64,000 nucleotides of DNA from Escallonia rubra (GCA_033065855.1 JAVXUO010002032.1:186001-250000), one strand, 5' to 3'; counted from the first letter of the stretch, positions 34,426-46,924 are shown. The notes: generated by a model from the letters alone, not told the origin. Numbers and translations: made by a program.

Positions 34426-35082
34426 GGGTCTTGAGAATTCATTTAGGACTTGAACATTTTTACTTTCTCACTCTAGAATTCTAGAGAGAGAAACATATAT
34501 GATCTTGACTTTGGACCTAAGCATCGAACTATGATTGTCGTTGTGTATTCACCCTGCGCCATGGCCTTCGCAGCACTGCCTCCCTTAGGCATCTGTCTAG
34601 GAAGCCCTTGGTCTCTACCCTTGCTTCACCCTTGTTGTGTCCCACATCAGCACACTTGACATCTGACTCGGACTGCATTCCTTGTGGCACCTCCACATCG
34701 ATTGCGAACCCACTTTCCTTGGCATCACACGTGATACTTAATTATTTTTAACAAAACTCATATCATTAACTTTATTTTTGTAAACGCATTGTGTCACTAG
34801 TGACTCGTTACTTATAAAGGGATCATCTTTTTTGGTATAACACCTCTTTTGGTTTTATGTCGCTGCATATCTAAAATTCACTTGGCACTCTAAGAAATTT
34901 TTCAAAAGATAACACAAAATAAAAAGTAGATAACTACCTATAAGGCATGATTAGTTTCACAATTTAAATAAATTCTAAAGGCCAAGCTTGATATAATTAT
35001 CATATTGTTAACTTAACTTTTACACATGCATCGCATATGCCACAGTTATTATCCATGTAATGCCAATGCAAGCATTAAAATT

Positions 35083-35290
35083 TATCGAAGATGGTGTTTA
35101 TAGGGTTCATCGCCACCTGGTTCTTCGCTACATTGCCAATGAGCCACTCGGCATCGGTGAAGGCCACGTAGGACGGCGTCATCCGGTTGTCCTAGTCATT
35201 GGCGATGATATCCACAAGGTCATGCTGCCACCCCCCACCACCCCCCCTTTTAACACACGAGTAACTGTGGCGAGATTAATCCCGACCGAC
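35083..35290 (-). pseudogene. Orphan HSP70 exon 1 fragment
   Basis: Reversed, it matches the HSP70 first exon (compare 40486-40690): a decayed IGIDLGT start, then [26 protein letters not shown], and [15 protein letters not shown] at the exon end. A TAG at 35194-35192 (reverse strand) replaces the Gln of the usual NDQGN. A G-rich stretch disrupts the phosphate-binding loop region and shifts the frame. The base pair after the exon border reads AT rather than GT, so the splice donor is lost. No exon 2 follows on this side. It may be the displaced 5' end of the fragment at 18719-19336. Confidence 0.85.
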
Positions 35291-37467
35291 AATCGATCGC
35301 TTTTTCCTACCATTCGAACAATGTGTATCGATTTTAGGTTTTTGAGAGAGAACTAAACACCAAAAGGGGGCAAAATTAGGGATTTAGGGGTTTTGACAAT
35401 TGACTGTAGAGTGGAGCATCGAGGGCTTATATATAAGTTTGTTTAATCATGGAAGGTTCGGGAAAAGTCTAGGAGGTAGTCTGGGGTGATCGATTATGAA
35501 GGGGTGGACGGCTGAGATATTCTCGGCTTCTAGTTGGGCCTTTGTGGTTATGATTTGGGCTTAAAGAATAATAACTTAGACTGGGGTATTGGGGTGCGAC
35601 CATATTCTATTCATTCAGAAGATACTGAAACGTAAAATAAGTAGATAGCATTCCCCCCCCCCCCCCCATTTTTTCTGCTAATGCAGATAGCATTATTTTA
35701 GGGCCAACTTAACTATCATTTTTGTATTTTATAAATTTTATTTTCTTTGAAGTTTTATGAATTTTATAAACATGTAATTAGTAAACCTTACGTGTTAGTT
35801 ATTAAATAATAATTACGCGTTATATATTTATTATTTGATTGTTTAGATGGTTTGTGGCCATCGATTTTGAAAGAGTAGACAACTTGGATATCGTATAGTG
35901 CGTTGGAGTGCTGCTATATTAGGTATGCAACTTGTGTGGGTTAGGCTGAGTTTTAATCCGATCCAAATAAACTCACACTCTTTTAAATGACAATCTACTT
36001 AACCAAAGAAAAAATTGAATTGTTGAGGCTGGGAGGGGTTGTGTTGAATAGGTTGATGGATAAGTGGTTGTAGATGGTTGACATTAGGTAGTGAATGTCG
36101 GAGGCCAGCGGCGACTGGTAGCAGCGATCGACAGCCCGTGACTGTCAGGGGTGCCAACCATCAACCGGGCTACAGCGGCCGAGTTTGTTGGTGGCAGGGG
36201 GAGGCAGCGACAGTGGTGGTTGCAACGAGGACAGCTAGTGGTAGTGACAATAACAGTAGTATGCGACGGTGGTAGTTGTGGCCGCAAGGCGACAACAGGA
36301 GTAGGAGATTCACGATGGCGGTGTCTGCCAGCTAGCTGCAGCATGCAGCAGTGATCCCAGGTTTCTGTGGCAACGGCTGCCAATGCTATGGTAGGTGGTG
36401 GCGGGCTGGTGGCTAATGGTGGTTCTGAGTTGCGTATTTACCAACAAACTACAAAATTGTACAAGAATATATATATATGATTTGGGTTTTAAAACTAAGC
36501 CAAACTATCCCGGTTTTATATTGAACTAACATGTCTTAACCCATTTTTGTAACTAAGTGGGTTGGGTTGGTTAAAACCAAGTATTTACTTGAGCTGAGCT
36601 AGTTAAATGCATTAATACTCGACCGAACTTGCAACCCTAAGCTATATTTTGAACATTAAGATTACAAGAAGCTAAATACAGAGATGGCATTATGTTAGGC
36701 CATTTTTTTCCTAATAAAGAGCACTTTGAAATGGATATTGTTGGTTCCCGTTAAACCACCAACATCAACGGAATTTTACAATTGGGTATATGATTTTCCG
36801 TTTGCTTTTGATTCTGGGAATGCTTTCATCAATACTCAAAAAGGTGATCATATAATCTATGAACTCTCATTACCTCAGCAATGGTGGTGGAACCCTTCTC
36901 CCTCTTTCCCTGAAAAAGGTTGTGTATATATGAGGGTGGTGGTTTATAATAGAAAACTCCAGGACTTCAACCGGTCAAATAAAGTACCAGTACTAAACCA
37001 AAAGTCGGAGAGCAAAGAAAGTTTAAGAATTTTTGAAGTAGCAAGAACGTAGAAGTGCAGATCAAAGGTAGGCATTATACAGCTCCGTTACAACCTGCAT
37101 TATATTTAAGGGACCATCCTCAACAGTACTCTGTAAGCTCTTGCCGCTTTATACAGCTCATCCTCAGCTTCAAACAGGAAGTAAAATCAAACTCTACATG
37201 CCAGGTCTTCACAGAATACAAACGGCCATGGCTGCAATAAAATCTCCAAATTAACCTTCTATGTTATCTCTACGATATGTAATAGATTGAAGATGCCTGG
37301 ACATTGTTTTATCAGTCCAAAACTCAGGTTTCAATCTCTTCCTACAAAGACAATGTAATCTATATCACCAGCCCATAAAATCAACACAACTGCCAAGAAA
37401 AACTTCACTGCAGCCATTCTCAGGACATTCTTCACTATCACCAGATGGAGAGTAATCGTTGTCCACG
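35291..37467. other. Intergenic sequence, no supported gene
   Basis: Contents: AT-rich DNA, a C17 run (35656), a GGTGGT-rich segment (36080-36430) with open frames on both strands that look compositional, and a 108-codon + frame at 36726-37052 (starting MKWILLVPVKPPT) that I do not recognise. The part next to 37467 is the former 3' side of the HSP70 pseudogene. Confidence 0.5.
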
Positions 37468-40400
37468 TCACAGGCAATGGCGGGTGCAAATAGCTTCAAG
37501 CTCCTTTATCTTGTACTCGAACTCATCTGCCTCCGCAAGCTGGTTGCTATCCAACCACCGAATGGCCTGGTCAAGCGCCGCCTCAACCCTCTCCTTATCA
37601 GCCTCGGTTAGCATAAAACTAACCACCTCATCCTTGACAGTGTTCTGCATACTGTATGCATAATTTTCTAGGGCATTCTTGGCCTCAATCTTCCTCTTGT
37701 GATCCTCATCCTCGGACTTGTATTTCTTAGCCTCTAGTATAGTCTTCTTAATCTCTTCCTTAGACAACCTTCCCTTGTAACTTGTGATGGTGATCTTGTT
37801 CTTCTGACCAGTGGTCTTGTCCTCAGCAGAGACATTTAAGATGCCATTCACATCAATGTCGAAGCAGACAATGATCTGAGGAACGCCCATTGGGGCTCGT
37901 GGAATGCGAGAAATTTCAAACTTACCCAGCAAGAAGTTGTCTCTCGTTCTTGCTCTCTCACCCTCGTACACTTGAATCAGCACACTGGGCTGGTTGTCCG
38001 AGTACGTAGAGAACATATGCTCCACCTTGAAGGGTATTTTGGTGTTACTTGGAATTAGTACATGCATAACACCTCCAGCAGTCTCCAAACCAAGAGACAG
38101 AGGCGTGGCATCCAAGAGCAATACATCCTGAACTTTTTCATTTCTATTGGCCTTCAAAATATAAGCTTGAACAGCAGCACTGTAAGCAACCACCTCATCA
38201 GGGTTAATGCACTTGCAAAGCTCCTTGCCATTAAAAAAATCTTGCACAAGTTGCTGCACCTTGGGAATTCTAGTAGACCCACCAACAAGGACTACATCAT
38301 GCACACTGCTCTTAACCATTCTGGCATCTCGCAAGCATTTCTCAACCAGTTCTATGCACTTCCTGAAAAGATCCTTGTTAAGTTCCTCAAATCTGGCACG
38401 GGTAATAGTTGCATAGAAATCAACACCCTCAAACAACGAATCTATTTCAATAGTGGTATGAGCAGTAGATGAGAGAATCCTCTTAGCCCTCTCACAAGAA
38501 GTCCTCAGTGTCCAGAGAGCTCTTGCGTTTCCACTGATGTCCTTCTTGTTCCTCCTCCTAAACTCCAGAACAAAATGGTTCACCATTCTGTTATCAAAAT
38601 CCACTCCTCCAAGGTGAGAATCACCAGCAATGGCCTTCACTTCAAATATACCATCTTCAATAATGAGAAGGGAGACATCAAAAGTACCGCCACCCAAATC
38701 GAAAATCAGCACATTCTTTTCAGAACCACTAGTCTCCTTCTTGTCCAAACCATAAGCTATAGCAGCAGCAGTTGGTTCATTGATGATACGCATCACATTT
38801 AGACCAGTAATAGCTCCAGCATCGTTGAAGTAGGCAGGGACTGTCATAACAGCACTCCATATTCTTGATCCTAGGAAGTTCTCAGCAATCTCACGCATTC
38901 TAAGGAGGAGTATGGAAGAGATCTCTTCAGGAGCAAAATGTTTCTCCACACCTTTGTCGTTGGCAACAATGATGGGTTTGTCCCCAGGACCAGCAATAAC
39001 CTTGAAGGGCCAGAGCTTGATGTCATTCTAAATAGATGGATCACAGAATTTCCTACCAATTAGTCGTTTGACATCTGTCATTCAAAAAATTACAAACATC
39101 TAAGCTATCTAAGCGTATATCAAGTTACTTCCATCAAATTAAATGACTAAACAATCATTTTGGTTTTCATAATGAAGAAGAAAACAATATCAGCTCAAAC
39201 GAGGCTCAATTATGGTGGTCAAATGTTCATTATCACAAAACAATTGAGTACATGAGGTTTCTCGCAAGATTTTAATATAGAGTTCAATTGTTCAAAGTCA
39301 GAGTTTCTTACTTCTATATAAATGTAAAGCATATAAAAGAACAATATGATTTACTAACAATTTCAAGACCCTATTTCTGAAAGGAAAAACCAAAGTGCCT
39401 TATAAAGCGTTGGAAAAGATAAGAGCAACATAGTTTTTTGAATTACTTGAACTGTTGGTTCCCTCAAGGAAAATACAGAGAAAAAGAGCGGTGGTCGAAA
39501 TTAAACCCTGCAAACCACATTACCCATCCAACACTTCCATGCAAATGCAAATCTACATTCTATGCATACCTTTGAACCAATTACTGGATGCATATATAGA
39601 TGCACATCAAATGACTGGTAGATTATGACATTATTGCAATTTTGATAAGCTAGAAAGATGCAGTTTAGCTTCCACATATTTGGCTATATACTAATAAGCA
39701 CCATCACAGTAATTATTTATCAATTGCAAACAAATTAAACTAAAACATCATTCCTAAAATCCAACCAAGGAAACACAATTTCATGTTAACTCATCAACTC
39801 CTCTAGAACCATACCAATTATATCAAGCTTAATGCTCCCCCCCCCCCCCCCCCCAAAACAACCCCCCACCCCCAACCCAACACCCAACCGGAGTGACAAA
39901 TCAAGGTGCACTGCCACCAAGTGCACAATTAAACTGGAATTGCACCAACATAACGCGAAATAAAATGTAAGTAAGAAGAACAGAGCATAAAACCTTGCTA
40001 GCCATGTCAAGTCACTGATTGCTTAGCTTGAGCTTTTAGACAGCTCAGAACGCGGTCCATTTATACTACATAAGCCGCAACTTCTTCATTCAGAAAAAAA
40101 GTTCAATATAAAAGTAGCTTGCCAGGATAGGCTATTTAAAGTTGTTCCTGGAGAGGGTTTCATGACTACCATCAAAAGACCTCCAGACCTTTCTAGCGAA
40201 CACCATATGAGTTACAAGTAAAAAGAAAAAAAGAATAAGACAACAGCTCACATACATTTTTACTTATTCTCGTATATACATCATTCTCACACACATACGC
40301 ATACAGCACTTAACATCCAAAGGCTGATATACGCACTTCCTTCTTATACATAGGTTTAATCTATACGTATATACATCCATCACATGGAGGTGAATATGCT

Positions 40401-40720
40401 TGTACATACTGAAAATGGGTAAGACATATTCAGATCAATGACATGACAACAAAAACAAAAGAGAAAGCTTGTATGTAGAACTTACTGAAGATGGTGTTGG
40501 TAGGGTTCACAGCAACTTGATTCTTGGCGGCATCACCGATCAGACGCTCACTATCAGTGAAAGCCACGTAAGACGGCGTGGTTTTGTTGCCCTGGTCATT
40601 GGCAATTATTTCAACGCGGTCATGCTGCCAAACCCCAACGCATGAATAACTCGTACCAAGATCAATTCCGATGATTGTGTCATCACATTTTCTTCCCAAT
40701 ATCAGGCTGTTGTCAATCAA
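37468..40720 (-). pseudogene. HSP70, two-exon copy with nonsense mutation, internal deletion and lost tail
   Basis: Exon 1 is 40720-40486 and exon 2 is 39074-37468, with a 1411-bp intron (donor GTAAGT, acceptor GACAG). The splice joins in phase 1 to give TNTIF-N-VKRLIGRKF, the conserved plant HSP70 intron position. Exon 1 has the first phosphate loop ([18 protein letters not shown]) but an odd N terminus ([12 protein letters not shown]). In exon 2 a TAG at 39030-39028 replaces the Gln of the usual QSD before IKLWPF. Eight residues (the SQRQATKD block) are deleted in frame at about 38820. The protein would end ...[11 protein letters not shown], without the disordered tail and [29 protein letters not shown] and the lid are otherwise preserved. 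The 493-codon frame downstream of the TAG (38949-37468) is unlikely to be used alone. This copy is closer to canonical cytosolic HSP70 than the one at 1864. Confidence 0.85.
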
Positions 40721-43700
40721 TTGCAGAACACAGAAAAAAAGAGAGCATCATAGGGAGAAAAGAAATGAAGGTCAAGAGAATTGTAAAGGACTAAAGAACA
40801 TACTGATGCAAGAATAGGATGGTAAAAAACTTATAAAGCACTATCACAACAAAGATTATCTAAAGTATCTAGGTAAAGATGATTTTAGTGTTGAAAAGCA
40901 TCTGTATTCTAGCAATATTGATACTAACCAATGTACTAATAGAAGCCAGATAGGTAAGAAATGTTTTATTGCAAACTTGTGAATAAAGGTCAACAATTCT
41001 ATCAAGTAACTTTTGGCGCACCTATCGCCAAAATTCCAATCAAAGGCTGGAAGTATTACTTTAAGTGCCCATAAAGCTTATTTATAAAAAACTGGTTCAG
41101 TTTCAGTGGCAAGGTTGCAGAAAAATCGACAAATACAATCACGCTTGTGGCGCACAACTTTTTTTTTGTGAAGGAAAGAAACCTGTTTTCTCTAACTTAA
41201 GTAAATCAAGCAAGAAACAGAAATACTGCAGCATAACTAAATAAATGGTGGCAGCATAATTACTTTTTATGAAGCATAAGAACAAAATACACGTGATTAC
41301 GGATGTTAAGGACCTCTACCGTTGTCCAGACTTCTCAATTGTCCCAAACTCAAGTTTCGGCAACAAATCTCTTCGACTCCCTAAATAACTGCAAAATATA
41401 TGTTTGAAGAAAAAATGAGATCATAATACATAATTGTAAATAAGCCAGATTAAGAAATTGAGGATGATTCCAGAACTTGTAACATGTCAGATGGGGGCAT
41501 ACCCCAGAAAATGCAACAGCTAAAAGAATGTAGGTAATATATCGTAACTATACAGCTTATGATGGCCCTACATGAAAATTTGAAATAACTTGTCCACTCA
41601 CTGAAAGTTGAAATCTACAAGAACTATACTCCAGCAAACCTCACAAGGAAATAAGAGCCTAAAGCCAAAACACCACCAGTGCCAGAAAGCAGCAGGCTCA
41701 ATCAGCAACAGTAATATGTTGCAATCTAGATTTCTCTATGATCTACCATGTTTTCTTGGAAAGGTTGAACATCTATTTACCAGAAAAAACTAAGTATTCA
41801 GTACATCCCACAGGAAGACAAGCTTCTAAACCAAAAAATGACAATCGAAAACCATCAAACCCTTCCAGGACAAGCAACACAACCGATTGACTATTTCATC
41901 TTCCATTTTAAGATTTTTGCCAGTTAGCCTTTCCAACTGGATGCTAACATAATTTCCCGATAAATACTTCCTTTGAATGTTTCAAAAAGTTTATTTCACT
42001 CACAACGTGACACCAGGGATGCAAAGCCAAGTCATCTGGCAAAAGCGTTGAATGACATCCATTTAGCATGCTGAATCATCCCGACTCACTTCCTTTTTCG
42101 AGGTCATCATATTCCTATGATATTGCATGACAAATAGCCAGAAGCTACTAGCCGGAATAAGAACACAGGTGCTGCAATGTTCTACTTCCAGCTTTAAATA
42201 GCACCAAGTAGTGGAAGCCCCATCCAAAAGCTTAGCCAATGTCATTACTCCATCCTCCAGTGCCAGCCAAAGTATGGATGCAGACTTGGAGATAAATGGC
42301 GGAAACGACACCAATCTGAACAATGGAACCAGAGGCAGCTTAGATATATACAGATTACCCAGCTGTTTAGCAGTTATGGTGAAACATGTTGGCTTCGTTA
42401 ATTAGCAAAGCCAAGTGTGGTATAAATATAGGTCAAACAATTGTAGCTAGTTGAAAGGTAACTGTCAAACCAAAATTGCTAGGAATTGCCAATAGAATAG
42501 CAATTTACCAAATTTCCACAAGATAGAATACGTGCTTATGACCGTTGCATGATCTTTGCTGTCCTGACTTTGGTTAGAACTATACAGTTGTTCATAGTGT
42601 AAAAAAATCCACTTCACATGTTATTTGTGTAGAGTTGTTTCTAACACCTAGTTGTGATAATATCTCTTATAATGTTAAAGGAAGTAGATTTTTGAGCAAT
42701 CGTTGAAGAAACAAAAACACAATTTGTGGAAGAGTTACCATCTTTTGATTGGCATAATTATTGGTTTGCGATAAGGAAATGAAAGAAGGGGCCTAACCAC
42801 GAAAGATGCTGTATCCATTTCCTGAATATACTTTTTTTTACCTTTTTTCTCTTAAGTTTCTTCAATTTGTATGCTAGGAAAAATAACTCGAGTTTGCAAG
42901 ATGCGCTCAAATGCTTCTCGGCCAAGAGCAACTTAGCAGATAAAGCTCAAAAGTAGTGACCTAAGTGTCATTTAGGCATTGCGCTTGAGAACACCAAAAA
43001 GCATGTCTAGAGCTTCAACATAGTTGCTATACAAGTTCCGCTGCTAACTGTTTTCAGATTGAGTTGCCCAGATGTAGTTGCGTGCAGGCAAAATCACCCA
43101 ACTAGGTGATCTAGATCCCACAATTATCTAACATTTTACCAAAATCACTTTTCAAAAGCAAAAGCAACCCCAGAGTTCCCTGGTACTACAAGACCAATGT
43201 TTCTACATTCCGAAACAAGTGTTTATAAGGATTAGGCGCAACAACCAAGCAGCTATGGAGTCACATTATAAAAATTCCTCTTTAACCGCACTTCAAATAG
43301 CTCCAATCTGAGTGCTCGAGAACCGGTTCAAAATCAAACTTTCGCTCAAAGCTACATGAACAACCTAAATGAAGAGAAGAAGAAACCTATTCGGAGCTCT
43401 AAACTGGAGACGTGCTTATGAGGAGACACAACTGCTACAAGGACAAAGCAGCTGAAATTGAAGCTGAAGCAAAATTACTTAATAGCAACAATCTTGACAG
43501 TACAGAGCTCAAATTAATGAGACGTGGAACATGGTACCAGAACTTGAATGAGTTTAACACTATGCCGATATGAACCAAAGCTATTGCAAATTGAACTATC
43601 ACAAAAGCTCTGCAGACATTCAAAAGGATACATTGATTTTCCTTCTTCCACTTTCGTTCTTTCATTTTTTGCTTTTGGTTTCTTCGGGTGTAATCTTGTC

Positions 43701-44762
43701 CCCTCCCATTCGTGAAATTCTCCAACCATAAGATTTATGGAAAAAAGAAGAAGAAGAAAGACAGGGAACCCCATCATTATAGGTAATTTTGAGAGACGGT
43801 CCAACCACTTACGCTCAAACATGATGTTGTACACATCAACAAAAGAAGTAGATACCATCAAAAAATTCCTACACGTGCAATTACAGCTCAAAGCTCGGGA
43901 TTTAATTCTACCAGACATCTGTCTTTTTCTTTCTCTCTTTTCCTTATAGTCTTTTCCCATTCTTACTTCCTCAAGACAAAATTCTAGACTACAAATAATT
44001 TTCAACTAGTCAATCTCGGAGTTGCCTCCTGAAAATCTTCAGCGCGTGAACATTAATTCTGCCATTGATTGCCTCAATAAACTTTTACCACGGACACTTC
44101 TTTATAATCTTCAGTACATGAGTGTATGTTTCAATTTGTAAACGGTTAAGAAGATTGTGCGGGCTGGATCTGAGGTAGAGTTCTTTTTCATAACTTGCTG
44201 TATTTGAGTAATTAGCATATTACAACATAGCTGAAGTGGGACGCGAATCCTCACCATGGCTGGCAATGTCCCCCGGGGCAGCTCAAAGTAAGTTTGATAG
44301 CCAATTATCCTGATATCAAACCAAAGTAGTTTATCATCATTGAAAATGATATGCATATTTTGATATAAATTACAGCCGTGAGTTTCACATCACCACGTAT
44401 TCTCTTTACAACCGAGTTTTGCACAAAATCATCCCAACGCATACAAACCCATTTCATCTCAGTTTCTAGCCAATAAAAACACTAAAATACCATAGCAAAG
44501 AGGGGAAAAAAGGGAAGAAAGAACAAAAATCAACCTAAAAGAATACCGTAACTTGACGTAAATTACAGCCCTGAGTTTCATCCTATCACAAAATTTTCGT
44601 TAAAAATAAGTTAGGCTCAAATTCACCCCCAAACCAGAAAAGTGCTTAGCCTTGATAAAGGCCCCTAGCATAACCCATTTCAGGCAATTTGTAAACAAAC
44701 CAGAACCTTATAAGAAAAAAAAAAACCACTAAATTGCATAAAAAGAAAAAAAAAAATAAACC
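40721..44762. other. Long non-coding interval between HSP70 and the mariner-type exon
   Basis: AT-rich DNA with no recognised coding. Open frames at 43435-44005 and 44111-44356 (minus) show no family pattern. Part may be the intron of the minus-strand gene whose exon ends at 44763 with CAG/GTGAGG, but I found no matching downstream exon. Confidence 0.5.
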
Positions 44763-45217
44763 TCACCTGGAACTCTTGTCTTGATCAACTGCATACGGCA
44801 CAATCGCGGTACAATGAAGCCTCAAAGCCCCCTCCTTAATGATCCTATGAGCCGAAGAGACCGACAAGTGTGCAAGGCATCGGCAAACGACCGAATACTC
44901 CTCCTCCTGCTCAACGGGAGCTCCGCGACCCGGGCCTGGTCCACCTGGATCTTCCTCTTCCTGCCAGCTTTCCCGTGCCTGGCGGACACGTCGACTGCCG
45001 ACCCAGTTGCCAGGCCGGGCTTTGCCCGCCCCCATATCCGGCGGGCGGTCGGCTTGGATACGTTGAACGAGGCCGCGGCGCCGGCGATTGCGCCTCTTTT
45101 GAGCTTGCCGTCGGCGTAGTTTGCTAGCAAGTGTTGGTAGACTGCTTGGCGCTGGGCGTTGGTCAGCTGGCGCTTTGGGTCTGAAGGGGGTGGATTTGAG
45201 TTTTCCGTGGAGACCAT
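44763..45217 (-). pseudogene. Mariner-like (DUF7769-type) transposase N-terminal exon, frameshifted
   Basis: From ATG 45217, a frame of 131 codons reads a helix-turn-helix region typical of plant mariner-like transposase N termini: KRQLTNAQRQAVYQHLLANY, then GKLKRGAIAGAAASF and NVSKPTARRIWGRAK, then a basic linker GRKRKI and LPLSRRRSIRSFADAL. At about 44885 an extra AC in CACAC shifts the frame. In the neighbouring frame the homology resumes as LSVSSAHRIIKEGALRLH (second helix-turn-helix) to 44763, ending at a good splice donor (CCAG/GTGAGG). Catalytic D,D,D exons were not found downstream. The coding DNA is notably GC-rich against AT-rich surroundings. It could be a transposase fragment or a decayed domesticated gene. 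Confidence 0.6.
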
Positions 45218-45324
45218 TGGGGTGGTGGAGGGTGTCAGAGAAGCGCGGGAAGGACTGTGTGCGGTGGCGGACGGTGGGGAACCGCGTGGGGCGTGTTGGG
45301 GAAAGTGACCGAAAGGAGTAAAAT

Positions 45325-46375
45325 GTGGAGCGTACCAAAAAGGATAAATGCAACGGAAAAGTTCTCAATGTTTTTTAACCAATAAATATATAGCCCATTC
45401 GGAATTAAAATTGATTAATGACAAGCAACTTCAGTAATTTTTAAATTTTTAGATAATTTGTTCGAGAAGTTAAGTAAAGTCACGCCGATAGTATAAGCAA
45501 TAGTACGAAAAATGTACCCGATCAATTGTTGTAAATATGTTTATTGTAACGTACGATCTTGTGATTCAACCAAGTTAAGATTAGTCAGACACGACTTCTA
45601 GAGTAGAACCAAACATTAAAGCGTGAATGTTAACGGAGGTACCAATCATGAAATTCAGTTGGATCTCAGCTGTGGAATAGCAATTAGGATTTAACAGAGA
45701 TGTGGAAGTGTTGGTAGAATAGGCGCGTAAGTTATTAAATTGTCAAAAGCATTTTAAATTCCTCGTCCAAGCGTAGAAATCAATCAAGTGTTGCCAACCA
45801 ACATGCATAAAAAAAGTATGTATAGGATATTATCATTGTGATGCGTAACGGCTTTATTTTTTACCATTAATATTTGTTCAAGCCCATCTAACCGTGATCA
45901 GCCGCTCGGAAAAAAAAACAGTTTGGATGCCGGAATACTTTAGATGACGCAGATCAAGAAGAGAAAGCAACATTGAATTGTAATTTGTAACTAGAATGGC
46001 CAAAAAGTAACTGCTTTATATACCAGAACAGAAGTATGAAATAAGCTTCCGGATGGACGAAAGCAAAAATTGTGCCTTTAAATTTGCAAAGAAAAATGGA
46101 GAAAAGAATTTACAACATGTGCATTTTAAAGTTAAAAGGTCATAGCATCGAAAGAAGAGAAAAATTGAATAACCAAGTAGAAAATAGGTTATAGGATACG
46201 ATAACATACTTTACTATCTATGAGCTTCTCTAAAATAATCTTTTCAATAAAATTTGAGACCCTCTCTCAGCGATATGTGAGGACAAACAAATTTTTAATT
46301 TTTTTTAGGCAGCATAGCCCTAGGATGAATATGCAGTCGGGCAAATGCGAATAAAAATGAAAAAGTAAAAATTCA
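45325..46375. repeat. Direct duplication, copy A (~1.05 kb)
   Basis: From GTACCAAAAAGGATAAATGC, this block matches copy B at 46925-47729 plus 48989-49285. Shared landmarks include AACCAATAAATATA, CCCATTCGGAATTAAAATT, GATGAGCTTCTCTAAAATAA and GAAAAAGTAAA. It is non-coding and AT-rich. Confidence 0.75.
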
Positions 46376-46924
46376 GGTGTCAATTGGAGAAAAGTGAAAG
46401 AGTAAACATTTGATAAAAATTCTAAGAATTGCAAAATTATTAGGATACTTTGGAACTTAAAAATATAGGTAATACGGTTTTAAATTTCAACTGCTATTGG
46501 ATTGTGTGTGGTGGTGGTGGTGGTGGTGGTGGTGGTGGTTGGGAGGGGAGTGACTGAACGAGTAAGTGACTGTTTCTGATGGAGTAGATTTTCATTAAAT
46601 CAAAATCAAAATTTAAAATTAGGTATATAGTTGATCAAAACTTGTTGAAGGTATTAAAGTAGATATTAAAGTAGATAACAAAGATATTAAAGTATATTTA
46701 GTCTAGTAAAATTATCATATAACATAGTCAAATTGAAAGGGAGCTGTGCATTTGATAATTCTCTTGACCAAATTTGAGATTATAAATTTAATCAACTTTG
46801 AGCACATTAGAGCGTATTTAATCCTCTTGACTTTTTACCAAACACTTCAAACCCGATTTAATATGAATTTAATCAGATTTGACCATTTTAGAATCAAATC
46901 ACAAACATCCTCTAAAATGTAGAC
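46376..46924. other. Spacer between duplication copies, with a (GTG)n microsatellite
   Basis: AT-rich spacer. A GTG/GGT run occupies about 46507-46541. No gene is seen. Confidence 0.7.

Larger units (their letters stand above)
32363..34727 (+). mobile_element. Probable solo LTR (2.4 kb) inserted in the repeat array
   Basis: Starts TGTTCACAACC and ends TTGGCATCA (TG...CA), flanked by CACGC (32358-32362) and CACGT (34728-34732). This is a 5-bp duplication with one mismatch that restores the surrounding repeat unit when the insert is removed. No second LTR, primer-binding site or gag-pol lies inside. A TATA box (CTCTATAAATAGGGG, about 34415) sits about 310 bp before the end, as in a U3-R-U5 layout. 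Two tandem arrays lie in the U3-like part. A solo LTR fits best; an unknown non-autonomous element is possible. Confidence 0.55.
31745..35060. repeat. ~230-bp repeat array, split by an LTR insertion
   Basis: The motif (C/T)GCATCGCATGTGCCAC and variants recur at about 31757, 31953, 32180, 34787 and 35022. Each is followed by about 230 bp sharing AGTAAATAA(T/C)TAC(T/C)TATAA and TTAACTTTATTTTTG. The third unit is interrupted at 32362 and resumes at 34733. Short inverted GC-rich motifs spaced through AT-rich DNA recall Helitron ends, but no TC...CTRR termini were identified. Confidence 0.65.

Noticed and set aside
31745..35060. Helitron
   Set aside because: Short GCATCGCATGTGC motifs in AT-rich DNA are suggestive, but I found no TC start, CTRR end with hairpin, or Rep/helicase sequence.
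36726..37052. 108-codon + frame starting MKWILLVPVKPP
   Set aside because: No recognised domain, no splice context, and within the former 3' flank of a pseudogene; kept only as a note.
44763..45368. 201-codon minus frame overlapping the mariner-type exon
   Set aside because: Its first two thirds are Arg/Pro-rich shadow coding of the GC-rich exon; only its last ~35 codons match the transposase family, after the frameshift.
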